Source of the DNA: an uncultured Collinsella sp.
GTDB taxonomy: Bacteria > Actinomycetota > Coriobacteriia > Coriobacteriales > Coriobacteriaceae
Reading direction: 5' to 3'
Length of the DNA: 6,269 nt
NCBI GenBank assembly: GCA_900553935.1
Contig: USFK01000085.1
Span: 1-6,269 of the forward strand
In this document: piece after piece, positions 5,732 through 6,269 of the stretch
How the letters are laid out: each line of letters starts with the position of its first letter
How positions within the stretch are numbered: the stretch's first letter is position 1
Translations under genes and position numbers: made by a program
Notes under the pieces: model-generated
What the model saw: the letters and a program-made list of their open reading frames with translations, nothing else
Databases searched by the model: none
Told to the model about the DNA's origin: nothing

Positions 5732-6269
5732 TTAAGCCTTCAGGCTCAGGCCCATGGACTCAAGCTTGTCCTTCACTTCCTCGATCGACTTAACACCGAA
5801 GTTACGGATGTTGAGCAGATCGTTCTCCGAGAACTCAACGAGCTGACGGACCGAGTGAATGCTGGCGCGCTTAAGGCAGTTGTAGGAACGGACGGAAAGG
5901 TCCAGATCCTCGATCTGCTTGTCCAGCTCGGCGTTGTCGTTGGTGACCTCGGGAGCGAAGATCGAAGCCTCCTCCTCGACCTCGGGGGTCTCGGCAAGGT
6001 TCATAAAGGCGGCCATATGCTGGTTGATGATATTGGCAGCCTGGACCACGGCGTCGCGCGGGGCGATGGAGCCGTTGGTCTCGATCTCGAGGACAAGGCG
6101 GTCGTAGTCGGTGTGCTGACCGACACGGCAAGCCTCAACGAGCTTGGCGCAACGGGACACCGGCGAGTACAGCGAGTCGACGTGGATCACACCGATGGGA
6201 TCGTTGTCGCGCTTGTTAGCCTCGCCAGAGACATAGCCGCGGCCATAGCCGATGCGCATGCTCATGGTG
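5732..6269 (-). CDS. rpoA: DNA-directed RNA polymerase subunit alpha (C-terminal part)
   Basis: The alpha subunit scaffolds RNA polymerase assembly and binds UP elements and activators through its C-terminal domain. Only the last 178 codons lie in the window; the gene continues past the right edge. The visible part begins in the N-terminal domain (SMRIGYGRGYV, then VDSLYSPVSR and HTDYDRLVLEIETNGSIAP). It passes through an acidic linker (about 92-121) to a complete C-terminal domain starting at LDLSVRSYNCL. Counterparts of the E. coli DNA-contact residues are present: Arg265 (here 127), Asn268 (130), Gly296 (158), Lys298 (160) and Ser299 (161). The protein ends directly after GLSLKA. The methionine codon at 6265 is internal and not the start. 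Confidence 0.96.
   Translation of the reverse strand, partial: TMSMRIGYGRGYVSGEANKRDNDPIGVIHVDSLYSPVSRCAKLVEACRVGQHTDYDRLVLEIETNGSIAPRDAVVQAANIINQHMAAFMNLAETPEVEEEASIFAPEVTNDNAELDKQIEDLDLSVRSYNCLKRASIHSVRQLVEFSENDLLNIRNFGVKSIEEVKDKLESMGLSLKA

Overview
The window is an ordinary chromosomal housekeeping segment of a high-GC Gram-positive bacterium. The rpoA-rplQ-truA order, the TTG start, a lysine/alanine/glutamate-rich tail on L17 and a class A penicillin-binding protein (PBP) with a Thr/Gly/Pro-rich tail suggest an actinomycetote, most likely of class Coriobacteriia (Collinsella-like). That placement comes from general resemblance and was not tested by a search.

Left part (1-2419): a divergent intergenic region is followed by a plus-strand gene for a bifunctional class A PBP (163-2358), which ends in a strong intrinsic terminator. 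A Shine-Dalgarno sequence on the minus strand at the extreme left edge suggests that another gene starts just outside the window and runs leftward.

Right part (2464-6269) lies entirely on the minus strand. In transcription order it holds the 3' half of rpoA, then rplQ, a strong terminator, truA, a family 2-like glycosyltransferase gene with a TTG start, argR, and a terminator that meets the PBP terminator tail to tail. rpoA-rplQ is the end of a transcription/translation operon. truA, the glycosyltransferase and argR may form one unit, because no convincing terminator lies between them, although gaps of 132-161 nt leave room for separate promoters.

The most interesting structural detail is at the rplQ-truA junction. 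A near-consensus promoter overlaps the rplQ stop codon, and the rplQ terminator hairpin would form the very 5' end of a transcript started there. Other points of note are a perfect 15-bp palindrome ahead of argR, a possible 13-codon mini-ORF coupled to the glycosyltransferase start, and an Asn in place of the first Asp of the glycosyltransferase DXD-like motif. I see no mobile element, CRISPR array, tRNA or rRNA, and no sign of a novel multi-gene system.
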